Part shown: piece after piece, positions 8,048-16,066 of the stretch
Numbering within the stretch: position 1 is the stretch's first letter
How the letters are laid out: every line of letters starts with the position of its first letter
Assembly (NCBI GenBank): GCA_011053005.1
Contig: DRHW01000016.1
Location: forward strand, 1-39,850
DNA length: 39,850 nt
Direction of reading: 5' to 3'
Origin: Methylophaga sp.
GTDB taxonomy: Bacteria; Pseudomonadota; Gammaproteobacteria; Nitrosococcales; Methylophagaceae
Notes under the pieces: model-generated
Databases searched by the model: none
The model's input: only the letters and a program-made list of their open reading frames with translations
What the model was told of the DNA's origin: nothing
Made by a program: the position numbers and the translations under genes

Positions 8048-9214
8048 CTAGGATTTATCGGTTTCTTCTTCAGCTGTAGTTAATACTTTAGGGTTGACAA
8101 GCATGCCTGGCTGAATTCGCATCAGACCACGTACAATGACTTTGTCTCCTTGGTTTAACCCTGAGAGTACAATTCGGTTGCCATCGATACTGTCACCGAG
8201 AACAACTTCTCTATATTCAGTTTTATTATCATCGTTGACCACGAAAACAAATTTTCTATTTTGATCGGTTCCGATAGCACGTTCGCTAATGAGAACTGTT
8301 TTTTGTTCGGTGGCACTGCCTAGTTTTAAGTGAGCATACATACCTGATAACAATTTTTCTTTTGGATTATCAAAGATCGCTCTGGCACGAATCGTACCTG
8401 TGGTCGGATCAATTTTGTTATCAAAAGAATGTATTATTCCTTGATATACCTCGCTACCACCTTCTAAGCTAAGTATCACTGGATTTTGAACGGTGGCCGA
8501 TGCATTTTTTCGAAAACGTAGATAGGTTTGTTCATCCACTTCAAAATCAGCATAAACACGATCATTTGCCACAATAGAAGTCAGTAATGGAGCATTACCG
8601 CCTGCTGACACTAAGTTACCTACTGTTAATTCAGCGCGACTAACCGTGCCTGAAATAGGGGCTTTAATATAGGCGTAACTTAAATCTATTTCAGCAGACG
8701 ACAACTCGGCTTCAGCCAGCTTGACGTTAGAATAAGCAACCAGTTTATTATTTGTTTTGTCATCAAGAAGTTGCTGTGACAGCATTTTTTTGCTTACTAA
8801 TTCATCTGTTCTTTTATATTCTTTAATCGAGAAGTCATAGCTATCTTTTGCAGAAATAAAATTTGCTTTTTTCTGGTCGACTATCGCTTTAAGTGGACGT
8901 GGATCAATAATATATAAAACATCACCTTTATTAACATGCTGTCCATCGGTAAATTTTACTTCTGTGATTAAACCACTTGCTTGTGGTCGAACTTCAACAT
9001 AATCAACGGCTGAAAGTCGTCCTGAAAATTCTTTCCATAGTCGAGTCTCTTGATCGTCAACAACGGATACTTTTACTGGCATTGCTTGAGGTTGGCTAGC
9101 AGCGGGAGCGGATTCATCTTTTGCAAAAGCAGAATTCATAACAGTTGTAGTGCCTACCATGGCGGTGATGATTGCGGCACTTAATATTGTCATTGTTTTA
9201 AGTTTATTGGCCAT
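8048..9214 (-). CDS. RND periplasmic adaptor protein, MexE/AcrA-like
   Basis: This membrane-fusion protein bridges the RND pump and the outer-membrane channel. The 388 residues show a signal sequence ending near AFA (residues 29-31). There is no lipobox cysteine, so it is secreted rather than lipid-anchored (E. coli AcrA is a lipoprotein). Next come the first half of a lipoyl domain (VRPQASGLITEVKFTDGQ), a coiled-coil hairpin rich in K, E, A and Q, the second lipoyl half (IKAPISGTVSRA), then beta-barrel and membrane-proximal domains. Its start overlaps the last 11 bases of the TetR gene, so the two are probably translationally coupled. Confidence 0.93.
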   Translation of the reverse strand: MANKLKTMTILSAAIITAMVGTTTVMNSAFAKDESAPAASQPQAMPVKVSVVDDQETRLWKEFSGRLSAVDYVEVRPQASGLITEVKFTDGQHVNKGDVLYIIDPRPLKAIVDQKKANFISAKDSYDFSIKEYKRTDELVSKKMLSQQLLDDKTNNKLVAYSNVKLAEAELSSAEIDLSYAYIKAPISGTVSRAELTVGNLVSAGGNAPLLTSIVANDRVYADFEVDEQTYLRFRKNASATVQNPVILSLEGGSEVYQGIIHSFDNKIDPTTGTIRARAIFDNPKEKLLSGMYAHLKLGSATEQKTVLISERAIGTDQNRKFVFVVNDDNKTEYREVVLGDSIDGNRIVLSGLNQGDKVIVRGLMRIQPGMLVNPKVLTTAEEETDKS

Positions 9215-9857
9215 TTTGTTGCTCCTGAAGCATAGTGCTGATTCCTGAAATAGGTGTTTTTAAACCAAGGGTTTGAAATAAACTGATCTTTAAATCATTT
9301 TTTAAGTTACTAAGATTATTTTGAATACGTGCCATCATCACTTGACCCAAAATGGACGTACTAATTTGACAAGCAATATTTGAAATATTGGTGTTGGGTG
9401 GCAATAAGCCGGAGTCGATCATTTCTTGTAAGGTCTCTTTGAGCATATCGCTTTGACGATGTAAGATTTCATCAGCCTTTTTTTGGATGAGTTGTTCATT
9501 ACCTGCCATTTCAGAGCCTAAAGAGGCACATGGGCAACCACAGACGCGTCCATATTTTGCATAAGCCTGTTGCTGCTTTTCATAAACAAAGTCTGCTAAA
9601 GCTTCAAAACGCTGTATAGGAGGAAGGTTCGGAGACAACACGTTCATTATCTCTAGTTCATAACTCACAAAGGATTCTTCCATGGTTGCGACGGCTAGCT
9701 CTGCCTTAGAAGAAAAGTAGTAATAAAAACTACCTTTTTTTATATCTGCAGCTTTACAAATGTCATCCACACTGACGTTTCCATAACTACTTTGCCATAT
9801 TAAATCAGCTGCAGTGAGGAGAAGCTTAGATTTTGTATCGGTAGGGGAACGGCCCAT
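9204..9857 (-). CDS. TetR-family repressor of the efflux operon, with a CGCPC motif
   Basis: The 217-residue protein has a TetR DNA-binding domain at residues 9-55. Its helix-turn-helix is VSVDDICKAADIKKGSFYYYF, the hallmark recognition helix with GSFYYYF. The C-terminal ligand domain carries VCGCPCASLG around residues 105-114, giving three cysteines (C106, C108, C110) where relatives often have a single GCP or GCL. Redox or electrophile sensing, as in NemR, is therefore possible but is inferred. It is the first gene of the operon, overlaps the adaptor gene, and has an ideal dyad operator within its own promoter. It most likely represses itself and the pump until an inducer binds. An AcrR or NemR name would be over-specific. 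Confidence 0.9.
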   Translation of the reverse strand: MGRSPTDTKSKLLLTAADLIWQSSYGNVSVDDICKAADIKKGSFYYYFSSKAELAVATMEESFVSYELEIMNVLSPNLPPIQRFEALADFVYEKQQQAYAKYGRVCGCPCASLGSEMAGNEQLIQKKADEILHRQSDMLKETLQEMIDSGLLPPNTNISNIACQISTSILGQVMMARIQNNLSNLKNDLKISLFQTLGLKTPISGISTMLQEQQNGQ

Positions 9858-9888
9858 TTTAACCTTACATCAAACGAAAAATTACTGT

Positions 9889-9918
9889 ATTTTATACAAT
9901 TTGACTGACCAGTCAAAT
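9889..9918 (-). promoter_or_regulatory. Promoter of the efflux operon with TetR operator
   Basis: ATTTGACT (9899-9906) and AGTCAAAT (9911-9918) form a perfect dyad around GACC. TGACTGACCAGTCA-type palindromes are classic TetR-family operators. Read on the minus strand, TTGACT (9916-9911) is a near-consensus -35. TAAAAT (9894-9889) follows after 16 bases as the -10. The operator therefore covers the -35 and most of the spacer, as expected for autorepression by blocking RNA polymerase. An AAGG ribosome site precedes the ATG at 9857. Confidence 0.75.
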
Positions 9919-10068
9919 ACTATTTTGATCTTTTAAGACAATACGTTATTTTTATCAAATGCAATGACTAAAGTTATAGATAAATGACGAAGTGAACGGC
10001 GCAGGCAACGTAGGTAGAATATTGCTCTAAACCACCAACGGATAAATTAAAATATTTATTGATGTCAT

Positions 10069-10141
10069 TGTCATATTATTAGGAATATGACATTTTAGAT
10101 TCGCTTTGTGTATGCAAAACACTCTATGATTGAGTTTTTTT
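10069..10141 (+). promoter_or_regulatory. Inverted repeats in the leader of the cupredoxin cluster
   Basis: The 325-base gap between the TetR gene and the cupredoxin gene holds two inverted repeats besides the TetR operator. TGTCATATT (10069-10077) and AATATGACA (10084-10092) are exact complements around six bases and could be a regulator site. Further on, ACTC (10121-10124) and GAGT around a seven-base loop lead into a run of seven T (to 10141). That resembles a weak intrinsic terminator ahead of the coding region. No regulator can be named. Confidence 0.35.
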
Positions 10142-10182
10142 GTCAACAGAATTAATGGTAAATTTTAGGCTTTGATATTTAA

Positions 10183-10875
10183 ATGACAACAAATAAACAC
10201 GAAATTACACATCACAAAAAAAGCTCAAGATCGTTCTTATTCAAAATAATCTTAGTTTTTGCATCCGTTTGTTTTAATCAGTTAGCCCAAGCGTCGCCAA
10301 TCGTTATTCATGTCAACGATATGAATGGCCAACCATTAAGTCAGGCTGTGGTAGAGGTTATACGCCAAATTAATAACTCAAGGCCATCTCCTGTAAGTGC
10401 TAATCCCGCAATTATGGATCAGGTCAATAAACGTTTTTTACCTGATTTAATTTTAATCCATCAAGGACAGTCTGTCGTGTTCCCAAATAGCGATAATATT
10501 CGGCATCATGTCTATTCATTTTCTAAAGCAAAAACGTTTGAAATAAAGCTCTATGCAGGCAAGCCTGAAAAAGCGATTGAGTTTGATACAAACGGCGTGG
10601 TTATTGTCGGTTGTAACATTCATGACTCGATGGTCGGTAGTATTTATGTTGCCCAAGATAGTGCAATGATCACTGATGATAAAGGCGACGTAACATTAGA
10701 TTTTGATCCTAAGGTTGATAAAATTAGTGTTTGGCATCCATTACAAGAAAGCAATCCTGAAGAACGAAAAATCATTGATTTAAAGGATTATCCTTCAGTA
10801 GATAAACATCAATACAGTATTTCTATCGATGTAGGTGACCCTGCGCCTAGAGATACGTTTGGGGATAGTTTCTAG
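10183..10875 (+). CDS. Exported cupredoxin-like protein, methylamine-utilisation-associated type
   Basis: The 230-residue protein has an N-terminal signal or anchor sequence (hydrophobic at about 18-36, cleavage near AQAS). It then has a cupredoxin fold with a copper-site pattern: HH at 108-109, then C144, H147 and M150 in VGCNIHDSMVG. This is the His-Cys-His-Met set of a type 1 blue copper centre. Proteins of this kind are usually annotated as methylamine utilisation protein, though nothing here shows a methylamine role and no mau genes are present. The C-terminal part is a beta-rich extension. It is the first of four abutting genes; its stop codon is followed directly by the GTG of the c-di-GMP gene. 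A periplasmic electron-transfer or copper/NO-sensing role is inferred. Confidence 0.8.
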   Translation: MTTNKHEITHHKKSSRSFLFKIILVFASVCFNQLAQASPIVIHVNDMNGQPLSQAVVEVIRQINNSRPSPVSANPAIMDQVNKRFLPDLILIHQGQSVVFPNSDNIRHHVYSFSKAKTFEIKLYAGKPEKAIEFDTNGVVIVGCNIHDSMVGSIYVAQDSAMITDDKGDVTLDFDPKVDKISVWHPLQESNPEERKIIDLKDYPSVDKHQYSISIDVGDPAPRDTFGDSF

Positions 10876-13194
10876 GTGATAAAAAAAAACAGTCTTCGTC
10901 AAAGCATCATTTTTTTATGTACAGGCTTGGTACTCGTGACGTCTGTTGTTATACAGGGAGTGTCGTGGTGGTCATCGAGTCAATTCAATAAAAAACAGCT
11001 CACCGAGAGTATCGACAACGCTCAAAATGTTTTTGAACAATATACAAAAGAAAAAGAAAAAATACTGACTACCGCAGCAAGGGTATTAACTGCTGATTTT
11101 GGCTTTAAACAGGCTGTTACAACCAATGATAAAGAAACGATTGCCAGCGTTTTATTGAATCATGGTCAGCGTATTGATGCTGATTTGATGTTGTTAACTG
11201 ATTTGAAAGGCCAATTAATATCCTCAAGTATTTCAAAACTTGATCTCAATGCAGCTCAAAGTGCTTCGTTAGGGATATTGTTATTAGAACCCGGCACTAC
11301 GCATTTTATGATACTGCAAAACACGCTTTATCAATTACTCGCTTTGCCTGTCAAAGCACCTAGAACCGTCGCTTATGCCATTGTCGGTTTTGAAATTGAT
11401 TACGATATTGCAGATGAACTGAAAAGACTCACAGGACTTGATGTTAGCTTTTTTAATAGTGCGGGCGAGGTCATCACGACTTCGATGGAACTAACGAATG
11501 AAACACTCACGCCAGATTATCTAACATCAAAAATGTTACCTTGGTTACTGGGCAGTAGATCAGCTTTTGACAGTCGTCAATTTGAACTTGAAACGACAAA
11601 AAAACATCCAGTTAAACTATTTTTAACCGCTGAATTGTCAACGATTTATCAAGAACATGATCGTTTATTGTCATCAACCATCGTTATAGCTTGTTTAATA
11701 ATGCTTATCGCTATTTTACTGAGTCGTATATTTGCTAAAAATTTAACCAAGCCTTTATTGCAATTAGTTGAACAATCAAAAGCTTTTTCTAAGGGCCAAT
11801 ATGCTCATGTTGTTCCCAATCAAAACATTAGCCAAGAGGTGGCGGTATTATTCGAAGCCTTTACTGAAATGGGGAATGCCTTAGATGCACGTGAGCAAAA
11901 AATTATTTATCAATCACAACACGATACGCTGACAGGTTTATATAACCGCCACACATTTAGACAAATTATCAACAAAACCTTAATTAATGAGCAACGACAT
12001 GTCTTAATTACGATTGATATACGTGGTTTTAGCAATCTCAATGATATTTTAGGTGTGCAGGTTGGGGACCGTTGCTTACAAATGCTTGCTCAACGATTAA
12101 TCGGTATTAATGGTAACGATGTACAACATGCTCGATTGGATGGAGATGTTTTTTTATCGCTGATTCCACTGACAGAAGATGTTCATATTGATCGATATGT
12201 ACAAGAGTTTATCAGTGATCTAGCTAAGCCCTTGGATGTTGATTCTCTAACGCTTAATTTAAAGTTTTGGGCGGGTATTGCGATTTATCCACAAGATGGC
12301 AGTGATGCTGCCGCTGTTTTTCGTCGGGCGATGATTGCGCTTGATTATGCTGCTAAAGATAACACTCCGGTTCGTTATTATCATTCGGGGGAAGAAGAAG
12401 CTCGGCAAGAACATCTAACAATCATAGAAGCCTTAAGACTCGCTTTGACAAAAGCCGATGGACAGCTTTACATGAATTATCAGCCTAAACTTAACTTGAA
12501 AACGGGAGAAATAGATAAAGTTGAGGCATTAATTCGCTGGAAGCATCCCGAATTGGGCTTTGTTTCTCCAGAAGTTTTTATTAGTTATGCTGAGCAAACA
12601 GGGATAATTTTTGACTTAACGAGTTGGGTTATTGATACGGTTCTTGAACAATTAAGTAATTGGCAGAAAAATGGATTATTTATTGATGCTGCAATTAATA
12701 TTTCCGCGCAAGATATTAGTCATCCTGATTTCCAGATGAACTTAAATAATGCCGCGGTGAAACATAACATATCACCTGAATATATTACGCTAGAGGTGAC
12801 TGAACGTGATCTTATGCAAGATGAAGTACAAGCGGTTGCATTGCTTCTGGAATTAAAAGAAAAGGGCTATACCATTTCGGTCGATGATTATGGAATTGGT
12901 CAATCTTCATTAGCAAAATTAAAACAATTACCAGTAGATGAGCTTAAAATAGATAAAAGCTTCATTATGCAACTTGCTAGTTCAGAAAGCGATCAAATTA
13001 TAGTGAGTTCAACGATTACATTGGGCCATCGTTTAGGCTTATCTGTTGTTGCCGAAGGTCTTGAAAATAATGGAAGCTTAGATATACTGAGAACGATGGG
13101 ATGCGATCATATTCAAGGATATTTTTTAAGTAAACCGCTATCAGCAAATAGTTTTGTAGAATGGCTTGGGAGTTATTATAAAAATAATATCTAG
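10876..13194 (+). CDS. Membrane GGDEF-EAL protein, probable c-di-GMP phosphodiesterase
   Basis: The 772 residues run in this order: first membrane helix (about 11-30), a periplasmic sensor domain (about 31-262), second helix (265-287), HAMP-like linker (to about 335), GGDEF domain (from HDTLTGLYNRHTF near 349) and EAL domain (from about 515). The GGDEF signature is degenerate, LDGDVF at 421-426, so cyclase activity is unlikely. The EAL domain looks complete: EALIRW at 550-555, NISAQD at 608, EVTERD near 640, DDYGIG at 670, KIDKSF at 691 and VAEGLEN at 725. The likely reaction is cleavage of c-di-GMP to pGpG. It starts with GTG immediately after the cupredoxin stop, so periplasmic signals sensed by or with that protein may set its activity (inference). 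The downstream gene overlaps its end by 29 bases. Confidence 0.9.
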   Translation: MIKKNSLRQSIIFLCTGLVLVTSVVIQGVSWWSSSQFNKKQLTESIDNAQNVFEQYTKEKEKILTTAARVLTADFGFKQAVTTNDKETIASVLLNHGQRIDADLMLLTDLKGQLISSSISKLDLNAAQSASLGILLLEPGTTHFMILQNTLYQLLALPVKAPRTVAYAIVGFEIDYDIADELKRLTGLDVSFFNSAGEVITTSMELTNETLTPDYLTSKMLPWLLGSRSAFDSRQFELETTKKHPVKLFLTAELSTIYQEHDRLLSSTIVIACLIMLIAILLSRIFAKNLTKPLLQLVEQSKAFSKGQYAHVVPNQNISQEVAVLFEAFTEMGNALDAREQKIIYQSQHDTLTGLYNRHTFRQIINKTLINEQRHVLITIDIRGFSNLNDILGVQVGDRCLQMLAQRLIGINGNDVQHARLDGDVFLSLIPLTEDVHIDRYVQEFISDLAKPLDVDSLTLNLKFWAGIAIYPQDGSDAAAVFRRAMIALDYAAKDNTPVRYYHSGEEEARQEHLTIIEALRLALTKADGQLYMNYQPKLNLKTGEIDKVEALIRWKHPELGFVSPEVFISYAEQTGIIFDLTSWVIDTVLEQLSNWQKNGLFIDAAINISAQDISHPDFQMNLNNAAVKHNISPEYITLEVTERDLMQDEVQAVALLLELKEKGYTISVDDYGIGQSSLAKLKQLPVDELKIDKSFIMQLASSESDQIIVSSTITLGHRLGLSVVAEGLENNGSLDILRTMGCDHIQGYFLSKPLSANSFVEWLGSYYKNNI

Positions 13195-14011
13195 ATTAGC
13201 AACATTAGTATTTATATTTGTAGCAACGCCATTATTTGCTGCTGATGGAAAATTATTAGCAACGCCAGGCGTGTCGCAGATCGAAGGCTCAGGTGGCGGC
13301 GGTTTAGTGCCATGGGCTCAATTAGCAGGCTATGCTTCGCAAGATGAAATTGCTGCCAATGCTTTTTGTAGCCAAGCTCAACTCAGCGATTTTAGGTTGA
13401 GGTCATGCGGTGCTCAACTAAACCTTTACGATCGTATTGAACTATCTGCTGCACAACAGAATTTTAGAGTTAATGCTTTGGATACAAGTATTGACCAAAA
13501 TATTATCGGCATTAAGGCACGACTTTATGGTGATCTCGTTTACAGTAAATGGCCTATGGTGAGTTTAGGCATGCAATATAAACATCTAAACGATACTGCC
13601 ATTGCACAGTCACTGGGTGCAAAAGACACAACGGGTGTTGATTGGTATGTAGCTGCGAGTAAACTTCATTTGGGCGCGGTTGCCGGTTATAACTTATTCT
13701 GGAATGTGACTGCACGTCACACTCAAGCCAATGAAATTGGCTTATTAGGTTTCGGTGGCCCAAATCAACAAACACGACTTCAATGGGAAGCATCAACAGC
13801 ACTTTTTTTGAGTAGAGAACTTGCTGTGGGAATTGAGTATCGACAAAAACCAGATAACTTGGGTATTAAAGAGGATAACTGGTCAGATATCTTTGTGGCC
13901 TGGATGCCGAATAAGTCGCTGAGTATAACCGCTGCATGGCTTGATTTGGGATCAATTGCAGGTAATGAAAATCAAAAAGGTCCTTATTTTGCGTTGATGG
14001 GATATTTTTAG
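13166..14011 (+). CDS. DUF3034 family outer-membrane protein
   Basis: The 281-residue protein has a signal peptide (LATLVFIFVATPLFAA, cleavage near residue 25). A mature part rich in alternating hydrophobic/polar strands ends in aromatic YF (ALMGYF), typical of outer-membrane beta-barrels. The GSGGGGLVPWAQLAGY segment near residue 42 is characteristic of DUF3034, a family without known function. No ATG is available in frame; TTG at 13166 is the best start, inside the end of the EAL gene, implying coupled translation. Its stop overlaps the GTG of the haemoglobin gene by one base. A porin or assembly-site role for the cluster is an inference. Confidence 0.8.
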   Translation: MGVIIKIISRLATLVFIFVATPLFAADGKLLATPGVSQIEGSGGGGLVPWAQLAGYASQDEIAANAFCSQAQLSDFRLRSCGAQLNLYDRIELSAAQQNFRVNALDTSIDQNIIGIKARLYGDLVYSKWPMVSLGMQYKHLNDTAIAQSLGAKDTTGVDWYVAASKLHLGAVAGYNLFWNVTARHTQANEIGLLGFGGPNQQTRLQWEASTALFLSRELAVGIEYRQKPDNLGIKEDNWSDIFVAWMPNKSLSITAAWLDLGSIAGNENQKGPYFALMGYF

Positions 14012-14445
14012 TGTTTCAATTAATGCATAAATTTTTAGTAACTATCTGTGTCTTGGCATTGCTATTCGGATGTGCAACACATACCAATCAAGAAACTCTG
14101 TATGAGAAATTGGGTGGTGAAGCAGGCGTTAATGGTATCGTTACTGCATTTATTAAACAAATTGGTGAAGACAAACAAGTCTTCCATTATTTCAAAGATG
14201 CAAGTATTAGCCGATTCCGTAATCAATTAACACAACATCTATGTGCCATCACTGATGGACCGTGCGCTTATACGGGCGACAGTATGATTGATATTCATAC
14301 TGGAATGCATATCACTGAAAAAGATTTTAATCATGTAGTCAATTTATTGATCAATGCGATGAATGAACAAAAAATTTCTCATCGAATACAGAATAAATTG
14401 ATCAATAGATTAGCACCACTGAGAGCTAATATAATTTACATTTAA
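14011..14445 (+). CDS. Lipoprotein-type group I truncated haemoglobin
   Basis: The 144 residues start with a lipoprotein signal peptide whose lipobox is LLFGC, cysteine at residue 21 (or 17 if the ATG at 14023 is used rather than the GTG at 14011). A group I truncated globin follows: YEKLGGEAGVNGIV (helix A/B region), FKDASISRFR, then a loop with CAYTGDSM and the proximal haem histidine H96 in DIHTGMHI. Such globins bind O2 or NO and often detoxify or sense NO. Most are cytoplasmic, so an exported, membrane-anchored form beside a cupredoxin and a c-di-GMP enzyme is notable. Two extra cysteines (C78, C85) could form a disulphide in the periplasm. It is the last of the four packed genes. Confidence 0.85.
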   Translation: MFQLMHKFLVTICVLALLFGCATHTNQETLYEKLGGEAGVNGIVTAFIKQIGEDKQVFHYFKDASISRFRNQLTQHLCAITDGPCAYTGDSMIDIHTGMHITEKDFNHVVNLLINAMNEQKISHRIQNKLINRLAPLRANIIYI

Positions 14446-14491
14446 TTGAATAAAAATACCTATCAAGTTTAGGTTGGGAAGAAATAAGAGA

Positions 14492-15271
14492 ATGAAGATT
14501 AGTATATTAGGAAGTGGTTGGTTAGGTTTACCGTTAGCCAATGATTTGATAACCCACGGTCACACAATTAATTTGTCAACGCGTTCAGTTGATAAGATAG
14601 CGACATTCGCCAATGGCTTATTTTTACCCTATCTTATTGATATAGATAAGCTACTTGATAATATTAATGTTTTTTTGTCTGCCGATCTATTGATTATCAA
14701 TATCACATCGAAAAACAGTGACAGTTTTGCTCAACTAATTAAATATATAGAACAATCGACGATCAAAAATGTATTGTTTGTCAGTTCATCGTCTGTTTAT
14801 CAGTCTGTGAGAGGGGTGGTTGAAGAGGACAATGGATTGGAGTCGACTCACAGTACTTTATACCAAATAGAGCAAATGTTTACATCGAATACTCACTTTG
14901 AAACAACTATTCTACGACTGAGTGGTTTAATTGGGTATTCACGTCATCCTGGGAATTTTTTTAAGAATGGCAAAGTTGTGCAGCAGCCAGATGCGCCAGT
15001 TAACCTTATTCACCGTGATGATTGTATCGGCATTATTAATGCGATTATTAAACAAAAAGCATGGGGTGAAATCTTTAATGGTTGCGCTTCAACTCATCCA
15101 ACAAAGCGTAAATTTTATAGTCATGCCAGATACTTACTAAATCTATCTGAACCAGAGTATGATCGTGAGTCGGATAGGAATACTCATAAAATTGTGAGTA
15201 ACAAAAAAAGTATTGAACAGTTAAATTATCAATATCAATACCCAGATGTAATGACGATTACATACGATTAA
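14492..15271 (+). CDS. NAD(P)-binding SDR-type protein, YeeZ-like
   Basis: This is an extended-SDR/epimerase-type Rossmann protein. ILGSGWLGLPLA (residues 4-15) is the nucleotide-binding loop, variant of GxxGxxG. FVSSSSVYQ near residue 100 and LRLSGLIGYSRHP near 145 follow the YeeZ pattern. The catalytic Tyr-x-x-x-Lys is not clearly present: YQIEQM occupies the expected place. An enzyme role is therefore uncertain. An ATG at 14492 is preferred over an upstream TTG (14474) because MKISILG opens the fold and a purine-rich stretch precedes it. It follows the haemoglobin gene by 46 bases and may be co-transcribed, but no functional link is visible. The 259-residue length fits the group. Confidence 0.75.
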   Translation: MKISILGSGWLGLPLANDLITHGHTINLSTRSVDKIATFANGLFLPYLIDIDKLLDNINVFLSADLLIINITSKNSDSFAQLIKYIEQSTIKNVLFVSSSSVYQSVRGVVEEDNGLESTHSTLYQIEQMFTSNTHFETTILRLSGLIGYSRHPGNFFKNGKVVQQPDAPVNLIHRDDCIGIINAIIKQKAWGEIFNGCASTHPTKRKFYSHARYLLNLSEPEYDRESDRNTHKIVSNKKSIEQLNYQYQYPDVMTITYD

Positions 15272-15336
15272 TTTTATGTAAGCATTGCATCAGAATATGC
15301 TCTTGTTTCGATTATGAACACTCAAGGGAAAGTGAT

Positions 15337-15486
15337 ATGCTTATATTAAAGCGAGCGTATGCTTCAGTATATGATTTAATTAATAATTGTAGGTTATTGT
15401 TTTTAAATTATTTATTGAGTGAAATTGATTATGTTCTTTACAATAAACATAAACATGGATTAAGGTTGAATATTTATCGCAATTAG
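15337..15486 (+). CDS. Possible small protein (49 aa) ahead of the fds operon
   Basis: An ATG at 15337 with AAGGGA about seven bases upstream opens 49 codons ending in TAG at 15484. The product is basic and Leu/Tyr/Asn-rich (MLILKRAYASVYDLINNCR at the start) with a short hydrophobic centre. I do not recognise it. It sits alone in the 313-base gap between the SDR gene and fdsG, about 100 bases before fdsG. It could be a small regulator, a leader peptide or a chance frame. The rest of the gap is AT-rich, with no clear terminator. Confidence 0.35.
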   Translation: MLILKRAYASVYDLINNCRLLFLNYLLSEIDYVLYNKHKHGLRLNIYRN

Positions 15487-15584
15487 TAAGCATGTGGTAA
15501 TAAATTAGTATGTGATAAATTGCTGGTAGTAAGTTAAGACATCATAAATTTAATTATTTATGCATATTAAATACGAGGTAAAGA

Positions 15585-16064
15585 ATGACGATACAAGAGC
15601 CCTTATCGATTACTGATATAGTTGATGGACTAAAACATAAGCCGGGCGCGTTGTTGCCGATATTGCATGCAATTCAAGAACAATTTGGTTTTATTCCTGA
15701 GTCAGCAGTTGGCATTATTGCCAAATCGCTTAAACAAACCAAAGCTGAAATTGACGGTGTGATTAGCTTTTATCATCATTTTAGAACATCGCAGCCAGGT
15801 AATCATACTATTGAATTGTGCCGAGCCGAAGCTTGTCAATCATTGGGCAGCAGATCACTAGAAGCTCATGCAAAAACAAAACTTGGTATTGATTTTCACC
15901 ATACAACGAGTGATCGTAAATTTTCTTTAGATGCTGTTTATTGCTTAGGAAATTGTGCAAATGGTCCTTCAGTTCGAATTAATGATGATATTCATGGTCG
16001 AACTACTGTAGATAAGTTTGATCGTCTACTTGAAGAATATTCAGCTAAATCAGTGAGCGCTTAA
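15585..16064 (+). CDS. fdsG: NAD-dependent formate dehydrogenase gamma subunit
   Basis: This is the small thioredoxin-fold [2Fe-2S] subunit of the soluble molybdenum formate dehydrogenase, homologous to NuoE of complex I. The cluster ligands are C79 and C84 in CRAEACQS and C120 and C124 in CLGNCANGP. The 159-residue length is normal. Together with FdsB it forms the diaphorase part that hands electrons from formate to NAD+. It opens the operon fdsG-fdsB-fdsA-fdhD-fdsD; an AGG-rich ribosome site (GAGGTAAAGA) precedes the ATG. The next gene follows after two bases. Confidence 0.93.
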   Translation: MTIQEPLSITDIVDGLKHKPGALLPILHAIQEQFGFIPESAVGIIAKSLKQTKAEIDGVISFYHHFRTSQPGNHTIELCRAEACQSLGSRSLEAHAKTKLGIDFHHTTSDRKFSLDAVYCLGNCANGPSVRINDDIHGRTTVDKFDRLLEEYSAKSVSA

Positions 16065-16066
16065 AA

